DNA from: PVC group bacterium
GTDB lineage: Bacteria > Verrucomicrobiota > Kiritimatiellia > CAIKKV01 > PXCX01
Direction of reading: 5' to 3'
Length of the DNA stretch: 11,946 nt
Assembly (NCBI GenBank): GCA_003565195.1
Contig: PXCX01000262.1
Coordinates: 1 to 11,946 of the forward strand
Below are positions 1 through 6,211 of the stretch, in pieces. The notes under the pieces are model-generated. The model did no database searches. It was not told where the DNA came from and was given only the letters and a program-made list of their open reading frames with translations. The position numbers and the translations under genes are program-made. Each line of letters begins with the position of its first letter. Positions within the stretch are counted from its first letter, which is position 1.

Positions 1-256
1 ACTCGCCAATCGTGGTTTCCGAAACGCCGGACGGTTGTGCATAGCGGAAACTTAACACGTCGGTTGTTTCGTCGCACCCGCAAAAACGGCGATTCAACCG
101 GCGCATCGCGGCGTCATCCAGTAACGTCAACGAGATTTCGCCGTCCAATCCTGAATCAAGCCGCACGGCACGCTCCAGAAAAAAAAGGGTCAACTGTTTA
201 AGTCTTATCGTTCGTGGACGAATTCGGCTTTGAAGATTTTGGATTCGGATTTTCAC
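1..256 (-). CDS. ybeY: Endoribonuclease YbeY, N-terminal part (runs off the left edge)
   Basis: YbeY is a metal-dependent endoribonuclease used in 16S rRNA maturation and 70S quality control in the cytoplasm. Reading the minus strand from a GTG at 256 gives 85 residues open to the window edge. They begin MKIRIQNLQSR, contain the helix QLTLFFLERA, and then LTLLDDAAMRRLNRRF followed by TDVLSF (residues 65-70), the family's hallmark strand. The fragment stops at TIGE, just before the GEI/GDI strand. The zinc-binding HxxxHxxxxxH motif lies beyond the window. The GTG start lies inside the 3' end of the HD-domain gene (59-base overlap). It is preferred because a stop lies 16 codons upstream in this frame and because the first strand (KIRIQN) matches the family start. 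Residue 59, Arg in E. coli YbeY, is Cys here. The pgpH-ybeY order is common in bacteria and supports the call. Confidence 0.88.
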   Translation of the reverse strand, partial: MKIRIQNLQSRIRPRTIRLKQLTLFFLERAVRLDSGLDGEISLTLLDDAAMRRLNRRFCGCDETTDVLSFRYAQPSGVSETTIGE

Positions 257-1841
257 CGTTCTTGGGGTATGGGATGCGTGAATGCAACATATTCATTAAC
301 GTGAAGACAAATGACCGTTTGACTATTTTCAGCTCGGCTAGGGTCAGTTCGCTCTCATCCAACTGGTGATCCATCCATTTGCGGTGGGTAATATCTCTGA
401 CCAGCTCTTCGATATGGCCGGGGGTCGGCTTGATCAGGGTGCGCGATGCCGCCTCGATGGCGTCGGCCAGCGCAATAATCGATGTTTCGCGTTTGACCGG
501 GAGAGGACCGGGATAGCGGAAACTCTCTTCGCTGACCGTGCCGACGCCGTGGCGCGCGCCGTTGGTCGATTGCTGCTCGCGTTCATTGTGTTGGAGCGCT
601 TTATGGTGGAAATAACTTACCAGTCCCGTCCCATGGTGACGCTCGATCGCGTCCATGACCCGCCGCGGCAAGCGTTGACGGATCGCCATCCCGATCCCTT
701 CCTTGACATGAGCCACGATTAATAAGGCGCTCATGGTCGGCGTCAGGTTTTCATGAGGATCCTGGCGGGTTTGAATGTTTTCCGTGAAATATTCCGGTTT
801 AGTCAACTTGCCGATATCATGAAAATACGAGCTGACACGTGCCAGCAATCCGTTGGCGCCAATGGCCTCGCACGCGGTTTGCGATAAGGTGGCGACCACC
901 AGGCTGTGGTGGTAGGTGCCCGGCGCCTCAATTGCCAGACGTTGAAGCAGCGGGTGTCCCATATCCGATAACTCGATCAAGGACACATCGGTGGTGATAT
1001 CGAACAGCATTTCGAATATTGGAAGCAGGGTCAGAGCCAGAATGGCACACAGAATGCCGTTGGCAAGCAAAATTATGGGATCATAAATATTGATTTCGGG
1101 AATCGTCCGCTGAAAGAGTGCAAATCCGGCCAGACATATGATTTGCACCAATCCCGCCGCTAAACCGATGCGTAAAACAATGGATCTTTTACGGATATGC
1201 CGGGCGAGAAGGGTCACCGTCATCGTAACGACGATGCCCGTGGCCAGGATGCGGAAGCCCAGGTTCGATTCGCCCATCATGACGGCTGTGCTGAATGTAG
1301 ACCACAAGCCGATGGCCAGTCCACCCGATGTTCCCAGCAGAAAGGTTCCCAGCAATGGCGCCAAGGCAAATGGCAAAAGCAATTCGGCGGAAACAATCCG
1401 TGTCAATGGTAACGCTTCAAGATAAAGCGCGCCTTGGAAGAAGGCGGCGCTGATCGAATATATCAACAGCATCATGAAAATTTTAGAGTTGCTGCGTGCT
1501 AACTTAGGCTCTAATATCTTCAGCAAAAGAAAACAGGCGCCCAGCCCCGCCGTCAGCACGATTCCCGCGCCGAGCATGTTCCATGGCGTGAAGTCGTCGG
1601 GACCGAGTGTCTGGTGCAGCAGTAGCAGCAGATAGCTGATAGCTAGCGCGATCAGTGCAATCAGGATTCCTAACAACGGATGATCGCGACGGGTGGTCCG
1701 AACGGGGGGCGTGATCCTGTCGTTCGCCTTGCGGCGAGCGCGATTGCCGCGACTACGAAATTTTGATACCAGGGAATTCATGGATTGATCAGCGATTTTA
1801 CCGAATCGGGTTTTTGTTGTATAATTCTGGCGTGTTGCCAC
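198..1841 (-). CDS. pgpH: 7TM-HD family c-di-AMP phosphodiesterase (PgpH-like) without the extracellular HDED domain
   Basis: This is a 547-residue membrane protein with a cytoplasmic HD phosphohydrolase domain, the class that hydrolyses cyclic di-AMP in Listeria (PgpH). A basic N-terminus (1-52) precedes one membrane helix (about 55-75). About 13 residues of loop follow, then roughly seven further helices (about 89-110, 121-140, 146-168, 170-189, 197-213, 222-243, 257-277). The HD domain fills about 295-515. Its metal ligands are visible: H311/H312 (TYHHS), H341-D342 (HDIGK), H378 (AHVKEG), H402-H403 (ERHHGT) and D460 (ALADAIEAASR). FRYPGP at 441-446 is also typical. Classical PgpH proteins carry a large 7TMR-HDED sensor domain between the first and second helices, and it is absent here. 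The start is a GTG at 1841; an ATG 20 codons later (Met21) is an alternative, and neither has a clear Shine-Dalgarno. ybeY follows with an overlap, so the two are probably co-transcribed. Activity is inferred from the intact motifs. Confidence 0.9.
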   Translation of the reverse strand: MATRQNYTTKTRFGKIADQSMNSLVSKFRSRGNRARRKANDRITPPVRTTRRDHPLLGILIALIALAISYLLLLLHQTLGPDDFTPWNMLGAGIVLTAGLGACFLLLKILEPKLARSNSKIFMMLLIYSISAAFFQGALYLEALPLTRIVSAELLLPFALAPLLGTFLLGTSGGLAIGLWSTFSTAVMMGESNLGFRILATGIVVTMTVTLLARHIRKRSIVLRIGLAAGLVQIICLAGFALFQRTIPEINIYDPIILLANGILCAILALTLLPIFEMLFDITTDVSLIELSDMGHPLLQRLAIEAPGTYHHSLVVATLSQTACEAIGANGLLARVSSYFHDIGKLTKPEYFTENIQTRQDPHENLTPTMSALLIVAHVKEGIGMAIRQRLPRRVMDAIERHHGTGLVSYFHHKALQHNEREQQSTNGARHGVGTVSEESFRYPGPLPVKRETSIIALADAIEAASRTLIKPTPGHIEELVRDITHRKWMDHQLDESELTLAELKIVKRSFVFTLMNMLHSRIPYPKNGENPNPKSSKPNSSTNDKT

Positions 1842-1885
1842 TGTTTTGCGGACCGGCGGTCAGCGCACTGGCCAATATCGCAATG

Positions 1886-1914
1886 TTGGGACACGGTTTT
1901 CTACTGGTCACAAC
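1886..1914 (+). promoter_or_regulatory. Weak candidate promoter for holA-hisH-hisF
   Basis: In the 115-base gap between the divergent pgpH-like gene and holA, TTGGGA (1886-1891) and CACAAC (1909-1914) are 17 bases apart, 43 bases before the holA ATG. Both hexamers are poor matches to sigma70. An alternative is TATAAT at 1820-1825, a perfect -10 inside the start of the pgpH-like gene, but its only -35 is TTTTAC at 18 bases. I see no better promoter for either direction in this gap. Confidence 0.25.
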
Positions 1915-1956
1915 GGCCATTACATTAACAGATTAAGCAGGGGAAAGCAATAGACC

Positions 1957-3105
1957 ATGGCTAAAGCTGAAAACGTACGCCTGATTTTCGGCGATGACGA
2001 TTACCGGGTGCAGGCGGCGGTTAATGAGACGTTGCAGGAATGGGTCCCGCCGGAACAACGGGCGCTTGGGTTGGAGACGGTTGCGGGGGGATTGGATCAG
2101 AGCGAGGCTGTGCGCGAGGCATTGGATCAGTGTCTGGAAGCCTTGCTGACACCTGCTTTTTTCGGCGCGATAAAAACGGTTTGGCTGCGCGATGTCACTT
2201 TTCTCGAGAAACATCCCGCGCTAGCTAACGATGCCGTAAAGGATAGATTGCGGCGTTTGGCCGAATGGATTGCCGATGCGCATAACCAAAACGTTCACTT
2301 GTTGGTTTCGGCGTCCGGAATCGATAAGAGGACCGCTTTTTTCATCGCTTGCAAAAAAACGGCGCAGGTAAAAGAATATACGGTGCCCAGCCGACCGCGT
2401 GACGCGGATAAATACGCGCAACAGCAATTGGACGGCCTTTTGCGGCAACAGAATCTGCGCGCCGCGCCGTCGGTAAGGGATCGGATTATTGAACGGGCCG
2501 GTGTCGATACCCGGCAGCTGGCGAATGAAACCCAAAAATTGCGCGCCTATCTTGGACAGGAATCGGTCGTTCCGGCGGAACTTGTCGACGATCTGGTCTC
2601 TAGCTCAAGACAATCAATCATATGGGAGTTTACCGATACCGTGGGTCAGCGTGATTTAGCGGCGGCGTTGCGGGTATTGCGCCGGCTTGTGTTCCAAAAA
2701 GAATCCCCGGTACGGCTGCTCGGCGTGCTTGACGGGTTTCTGCGTGATTTAATTCTGTACCGTCATGCAGTTTATCGGCGTTGGGTCCGGCGATCAGGAT
2801 CCAGCGGCGTGACCGTTGTATGGGACGATTTGCCGCCGGAAATAGAACAGGTATTCACCGAATGCATGGACCGCGATCCGCGCAAAGCCAATCCTTATCG
2901 GATGGGTATTCTGGCGCGAACGGCTGCATCCATTTCGATGACCCGTTTACTGCGATGGCGCGAACTGGTCGTGCAGACCTATCGGCGAATGTTCTCCGGC
3001 AATATCCCGCCGGAAAGGCATCTGGAATTGATGTTGTTGCAAATGTTGGGGTCAGCGACCGATCGACCTGATCGCGGTTCGCGAAAAAAGATGCAGCGGG
3101 CATGA
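1957..3105 (+). CDS. holA: DNA polymerase III delta subunit (clamp loader)
   Basis: HolA is the delta subunit of the clamp-loader complex. It opens the beta sliding clamp so that it can be loaded on DNA. The 382-residue product has the HolA layout: an N-terminal strand RLIFGDDDYRVQ (8-19) in place of a Walker A motif, since delta does not hydrolyse ATP. The middle carries RDADKYAQQQLDGLLRQQ, the family signature RQLANETQKLRAYLGQ (about 188-203) and then IIWEFTDTVGQRDLAAAL (about 222-239). A helical C-terminal collar includes SPVRLLGVLDGFLRDLIL. It is somewhat longer than the usual 330-345 residues, mainly at the C-terminus. The ATG at 1957 is preceded by AGGGGA about 12 bases upstream. Its stop overlaps the hisH start by 4 bases (ATGA), so hisH is probably translationally coupled to it. 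There is no functional link to histidine synthesis that I know of. Confidence 0.9.
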   Translation: MAKAENVRLIFGDDDYRVQAAVNETLQEWVPPEQRALGLETVAGGLDQSEAVREALDQCLEALLTPAFFGAIKTVWLRDVTFLEKHPALANDAVKDRLRRLAEWIADAHNQNVHLLVSASGIDKRTAFFIACKKTAQVKEYTVPSRPRDADKYAQQQLDGLLRQQNLRAAPSVRDRIIERAGVDTRQLANETQKLRAYLGQESVVPAELVDDLVSSSRQSIIWEFTDTVGQRDLAAALRVLRRLVFQKESPVRLLGVLDGFLRDLILYRHAVYRRWVRRSGSSGVTVVWDDLPPEIEQVFTECMDRDPRKANPYRMGILARTAASISMTRLLRWRELVVQTYRRMFSGNIPPERHLELMLLQMLGSATDRPDRGSRKKMQRA

Positions 3106-3725
3106 TCACGATCATTGACTATCGGGCCGGTAATCTTACCAGTGTGCGGCTTGCCTTCGAATATTTGAGCGTGCCGTGTGAGATCAGCGCCGATCCGGAA
3201 CGTATATTGGCGGCCGACCGGATTGTGTTTCCCGGCGTCGGCGCCGCAGGCGCGGCCATGCGTCAGGTTGAAGAGCTGGAACTGGCTCCCGTCCTGCGCC
3301 GGGTTGTCCGGCGGGGAACGCCCTTTCTGGGGATGTGTCTTGGCGCCCAAATTGTGCTTGATGAATCGGAAGAAGATGACGGGATTCGCTGCCTGGGCTT
3401 GATGCATGGCCGCGCGCTGCGTTTCCGGCCTGCGTCGCCGGACGTTAAGGTGCCGCACATGGGATGGAATCGTGTGACGTTCGAGCGCAGCCATCCCGTT
3501 TTGGAAGGCATCCGTGAGGCGGCCGAATTCTATTTTGTACACAGTTATTATCCGGTCCCCGTGAACGCAGTCGACGTGGTTGGCCGCACGGACTACGAAG
3601 GAACCGACTTTGCTTCCGTGATTGGCCGCGACAACCTGTTGGCAACCCAGTTTCATCCGGAAAAATCCGGCCGGTTGGGATTGCGTTTACTTGAAAATTT
3701 CAGCCGTTGGAATGGAATATGTTAA
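3102..3725 (+). CDS. hisH: Imidazole glycerol phosphate synthase, glutamine amidotransferase subunit HisH
   Basis: HisH hydrolyses glutamine and channels ammonia to HisF for the fifth step of histidine synthesis, giving IGP and AICAR. The 207-residue product is a full-length class I amidotransferase. It starts ITIIDYRAGNL. The oxyanion-loop region is FPGVGAAGAAM (about 43-53), the nucleophile elbow is FLGMCLGAQ with the catalytic Cys near 79, PHMGWN follows at about 119-124, and the catalytic His and Glu lie in FHPEKS near 184-189. The catalytic triad is intact. Its ATG overlaps the holA stop by 4 bases, and its stop overlaps the hisF start by 7 bases. It sits directly beside its obligate partner, which supports the assignment. 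Confidence 0.96.
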   Translation: MITIIDYRAGNLTSVRLAFEYLSVPCEISADPERILAADRIVFPGVGAAGAAMRQVEELELAPVLRRVVRRGTPFLGMCLGAQIVLDESEEDDGIRCLGLMHGRALRFRPASPDVKVPHMGWNRVTFERSHPVLEGIREAAEFYFVHSYYPVPVNAVDVVGRTDYEGTDFASVIGRDNLLATQFHPEKSGRLGLRLLENFSRWNGIC

Positions 3726-4498
3726 CCAAGAGAATCATTCCGTGTCTCGATATTCGAGAACGCAAAGTGACCAAAGGAGTTCGTTTCAAGAACAACATTG
3801 TGCTTGGCGATCCGGTTGAAATGGCGGCCCGCTATTATCACGCAGGATGTGACGAGCTGGTCTTCTACGATATTACCGCCTCGGCGGAAAGCCGGGGGAT
3901 CGATATCGGCATGGTGCGCGAGGTTGCGGCCGTCGTTCATATTCCGTTTGCGGTCGGCGGCGGATTGTCGAGCCTTGATGATATGGCGCGTGTCTTGATG
4001 GCCGGCGCTGAAAAGGTGTCGGTCAATTCGCTGGCGGTAGAACAGCCCGGTATAATTCGTGAGGGCGCCCGGGCATTCGGTGCCCAGTGTATTGTGTTGG
4101 GGATGGATCCGGTCCGAACCCGCGATCCGGTCCGTTTCCCGAGTGGTTATGAAATTACGACTCGCGGATTCCGGCAGCGCACCGGAGTCGACGCCCTCAC
4201 CTGGGCGAAACGCGCCGTCGATCTCGGTGTAGGCGAAATTGTTGTTAATTCGGTTGATGCGGACGGGACCCGCGCCGGCTTTGATCTTTCACTGACGCGT
4301 TTGATTGCGACGGCGGTACCGGTCCCGGTCGTGGCCTCGGGCGGCGCCGGGAATGCCCAGCACCTGGTGCGCGTCTTTCGCGAAGCACGCGCCGATGCAG
4401 CCATTGTTGCCGGAATTCTGCATTCCGGCCAAGTCAGTATTGCCGGCATCAAGAATCAATTGGCCGAGGCCGGCATTCCGGTTCGACGCGTATGGTAA
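3719..4498 (+). CDS. hisF: Imidazole glycerol phosphate synthase, cyclase subunit HisF
   Basis: HisF is the TIM-barrel cyclase that uses ammonia from HisH to convert PRFAR to IGP and AICAR. From the ATG at 3719 it has 259 residues, the normal size, and begins MLTKRIIPCLDI as the family does. An in-frame TTG at 3707 would add four residues but does not match the family start. The catalytic aspartates are present: Asp11 in CLDI and the second Asp in VLGMDPV near 130. Phosphate-binding loops VGGG, NSVDADGT and ASGGAG are also present. The usual R in 'DRDGT' is Ala here (VDADGT), and the residue after the VGGG-I/L loop is Ser rather than Arg. The central FPSGYEITTRGF segment suits a divergent but functional HisF. 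Its last 50 bases overlap rfaD, which comes from the opposite strand. Confidence 0.95.
   Translation: MLTKRIIPCLDIRERKVTKGVRFKNNIVLGDPVEMAARYYHAGCDELVFYDITASAESRGIDIGMVREVAAVVHIPFAVGGGLSSLDDMARVLMAGAEKVSVNSLAVEQPGIIREGARAFGAQCIVLGMDPVRTRDPVRFPSGYEITTRGFRQRTGVDALTWAKRAVDLGVGEIVVNSVDADGTRAGFDLSLTRLIATAVPVPVVASGGAGNAQHLVRVFREARADAAIVAGILHSGQVSIAGIKNQLAEAGIPVRRVW
4409..4429. other. Perfect 8-bp inverted repeat beyond the rfaD stop
   Basis: GCCGGAAT and ATTCCGGC face each other across a 5-base loop. The hairpin lies inside the hisF coding region and, on the rfaD transcript, 20-40 bases after the rfaD stop. No T-run follows on either strand, so it is not a standard intrinsic terminator. It could act as a stall or 3'-end-protecting structure for the rfaD message, or be coincidence from CCGG-rich coding. 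Confidence 0.3.
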
Positions 4499-5480
4499 AT
4501 GGTTCCGGCGCCGCACGGCTGTCATGATCACCGCTTTTTTGTTTAGCCTCCACATAGCGTCGCGTGCCTTCCTCGATATCCAGAAACGGTTGGGTATAGC
4601 CTGCGCTCCGGGCCTTGGTCATATCCGCCTGGGTGTGATACTGGTATTTATCACGTATTTCCCGGGGCATATCAATATAGCGGATTTTTAGCGGCAGTCC
4701 GAGTGCCTTGAACAGGGCGGCGGCCAGATCGTTCCAGGTGCGGGCACGCCCCGTTCCACAGTTGAAAAGGCCGGAAATATCGGGGTGATCACCGAAAAAA
4801 AGGGTCATCGCCACCGCATCGTCGACGTAAACAAAATCGCGTTGCTGTTCGCCGTCGGCATAGTCGGTCCGATATGATTTAAATAAAGCGATTTCACCGG
4901 TGCGACCGATTTGATGCATCGCCTTGTTGACCATGGAGCGCATTTCGCCTTTATGATCTTCGCCCGGTCCGTAAACATTGAAATATTTCAGGCCTGCGAT
5001 CTGCCGCAGTATCCCGTTGTCAAGCGCCCAACGATCGAAAGCTTGTTTTGAGCAACCATAGGGATTCAACGGTTGCAGTAAAGCCGTGATCGTGTCATCA
5101 TCGGAATAACCCTGGTCGCCGTTGCCATAGGTTGCGGCGCTTGATGCGTAGATAAAACGGGCGTCGACCGACAAGGACCATTCGCAAAGTTCGCGAGTAT
5201 AACGCTCATTATTATCTTCCAGATAGTGTTCGTCAAACTCCGTGGTCGAGCTGCATGCGCCCAAGTGGTAAACCGCGGCAGGCGGTGTCAGCTTGCCCGA
5301 CCGCAGCCGCTGCCGGAAATCTGTTTTGTCGATATATTCGCGGAATCGCAGACGATCCAGATTCCGTTTTTTGGAGGGATGATTCAGGTGATCGACCACC
5401 AGAATGTCGGTTTGCCCGCGCCGATTCAAAGCCGCGATCAGGTTGCTGCCGATAAATCCGGCGCCGCCGGTGACAATCAT
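4449..5480 (-). CDS. rfaD: ADP-L-glycero-D-manno-heptose 6-epimerase
   Basis: This short-chain dehydrogenase epimerises ADP-D-glycero- to ADP-L-glycero-D-manno-heptose, the last step of heptose supply for the LPS inner core (also called hldD). From the ATG at 5480 it begins MIVTGGAGFIGSN, the family start, with the NAD(P)-binding GGAGFIG at 5-11. The catalytic pair is Y141 and K145 (NPYGCSK), with HKG at 176-178. E. coli HldD has Y140, K144 and K178, so the numbering supports this ATG. An in-frame GTG at 5495, inside a heptamer repeat, would add five residues. Neither start has a visible Shine-Dalgarno, so coupling to rfaE2, which ends 4 bases upstream, is likely. The family ends near residue 313. 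The remaining 30 or so residues are a non-conserved tail, about half of it read antisense to hisF. Confidence 0.94.
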   Translation of the reverse strand: MIVTGGAGFIGSNLIAALNRRGQTDILVVDHLNHPSKKRNLDRLRFREYIDKTDFRQRLRSGKLTPPAAVYHLGACSSTTEFDEHYLEDNNERYTRELCEWSLSVDARFIYASSAATYGNGDQGYSDDDTITALLQPLNPYGCSKQAFDRWALDNGILRQIAGLKYFNVYGPGEDHKGEMRSMVNKAMHQIGRTGEIALFKSYRTDYADGEQQRDFVYVDDAVAMTLFFGDHPDISGLFNCGTGRARTWNDLAAALFKALGLPLKIRYIDMPREIRDKYQYHTQADMTKARSAGYTQPFLDIEEGTRRYVEAKQKSGDHDSRAAPEPFTIRVEPECRPRPIDS

Positions 5481-5481
5481 C

Positions 5482-5540
5482 GGTTTATGGTTCACGGTTC
5501 ACGGTTGCTGGTTGGTGGTTGGAATCTGGGTGATTATTGG
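5482..5540. repeat. Degenerate heptamer tandem repeat (GGTTNNN) at the rfaE2/rfaD junction
   Basis: Six back-to-back 7-base units each start with GGTT: GGTTTAT, GGTTCAC, GGTTCAC, GGTTGCT, GGTTGGT and GGTTGGA (5482-5523). A looser continuation runs to about 5540. On the minus strand the units read as NNNAACC. They encode the last residues of RfaE2 (NHQPATVNREP), which have no counterpart in the family, and they contain the possible GTG start of rfaD. The part 5512-5540 closely resembles 7731-7757, another gene junction in this window. The array has no Shine-Dalgarno-like content. Confidence 0.8.
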
Positions 5541-6018
5541 GCGCCTTCATCCGGGTGATTGCCGCAGTACTGGAGCGTCCCGCAAGCAGTGAGAGCAAAA
5601 CCACTTTGCCGCCGTGACTCTCTACAATCTTGCGGCCGCTGACGTATTGCTCCCAATCGCTGCCTTTGACCAATGTATCCGGCAATAAGTGTTCAATCAG
5701 GGACTCCGGCTCGTCCTCGTCAAAAATTACTACGTAATCGACCATCTCCATGGATGAAAGAACCAGGGCTCGATCGGCTTGATTGAAAATCGGGCGTTGC
5801 GCACCTTTAAGGCGTTTGACGGATGCATCCGAATTCAGGCCCACGATAAGCCGGTCACCCAGACGGCGGGCTTGATCGAGCAAGGTGACGTGACCGGCGT
5901 GAATCACGTCGAAACATCCGTTGGTGAAGACGACCCGCTTACGCTGGTGTTTCAGTTGACGGCGGATTTCAATAAGCTGGTCGCGCGTCAGGATTTTACG
6001 ATCACACTCTGGTTGCAT
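5485..6018 (-). CDS. rfaE2: D-glycero-beta-D-manno-heptose 1-phosphate adenylyltransferase (stand-alone)
   Basis: This nucleotidyltransferase attaches AMP to heptose 1-phosphate to give ADP-heptose for LPS. In E. coli it is the C-terminal half of HldE; here it is a separate 177-residue protein without the kinase domain. The cytidylyltransferase fold signature is clear: VVFTNGCFDVIHAGH (29-43), with HAGH as the nucleotide-binding HxGH motif. GLNSDASVKRLKG (60-72), RALVLSSM, the acidic VVIFDEDEP, VKGSDWE and GRSSTAAI near the end also fit the family. Residues after about 157 are not conserved and come partly from a heptamer repeat. The ATG at 6018 follows a purine-rich stretch with GAGG about 12 bases upstream. 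It is the first gene of a two-gene heptose operon behind a strong promoter. The kinase, gmhA and gmhB must lie elsewhere. Confidence 0.94.
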   Translation of the reverse strand: MQPECDRKILTRDQLIEIRRQLKHQRKRVVFTNGCFDVIHAGHVTLLDQARRLGDRLIVGLNSDASVKRLKGAQRPIFNQADRALVLSSMEMVDYVVIFDEDEPESLIEHLLPDTLVKGSDWEQYVSGRKIVESHGGKVVLLSLLAGRSSTAAITRMKAPNNHPDSNHQPATVNREP

Positions 6019-6073
6019 GCCAGTGATATCCTCTTCTTCTCTATCTCTATCCGGTCATCAAAAAACTTGCGCC

Positions 6074-6102
6074 ATTGTAGGATCTCCGGCAACCAACGTC
6101 AA
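6074..6102 (-). promoter_or_regulatory. Sigma70-type promoter for rfaE2-rfaD
   Basis: On the minus strand, TTGACG (6102-6097) and TACAAT (6079-6074) are separated by exactly 17 bases, a 10-of-12 match to the sigma70 consensus. The -10 lies 55 bases before the rfaE2 ATG, so the leader would be about 50 bases. Confidence 0.72.
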
Positions 6103-6144
6103 GCATTGGGGTTGTGTTTCAGCAGCGAGGATCGCTTTTGGTGG

Positions 6145-6174
6145 TTGACGTGTTGTTTCCGGATGTGGCACAAT
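6145..6174 (+). promoter_or_regulatory. Sigma70-type promoter for the glycosyltransferase and proC
   Basis: TTGACG (6145-6150) and CACAAT (6169-6174) are 18 bases apart, with the -10 about 37 bases before the ATG at 6212. A GGAGG lies between them and the ATG, about 12 bases before the start codon. The element resembles the divergent promoter at 6074-6102 (shared TTGACGT, CCGGA and ACAATG blocks). Confidence 0.58.
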
Positions 6175-6211
6175 GCGGCTTATTTGGCGATGTCGGAGGT
6201 CCCTTTAGGGT

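Noticed and set aside
1820..1825. Perfect TATAAT as the main holA promoter
   Set aside because: The only -35 at a workable distance is TTTTAC and the site is inside the start of the divergent gene; it is kept only as an alternative.
2979..3656. 225-codon open frame on the minus strand across holA and hisH
   Set aside because: It is antisense to hisH, whose catalytic motifs are intact; no recognisable protein is encoded.
6165..6175. TGGCAC as a sigma54 -24 element upstream of the glycosyltransferase
   Set aside because: The expected TTGC(A/T) at -12 is not present at the right distance, while a sigma70-type pair fits the same place.
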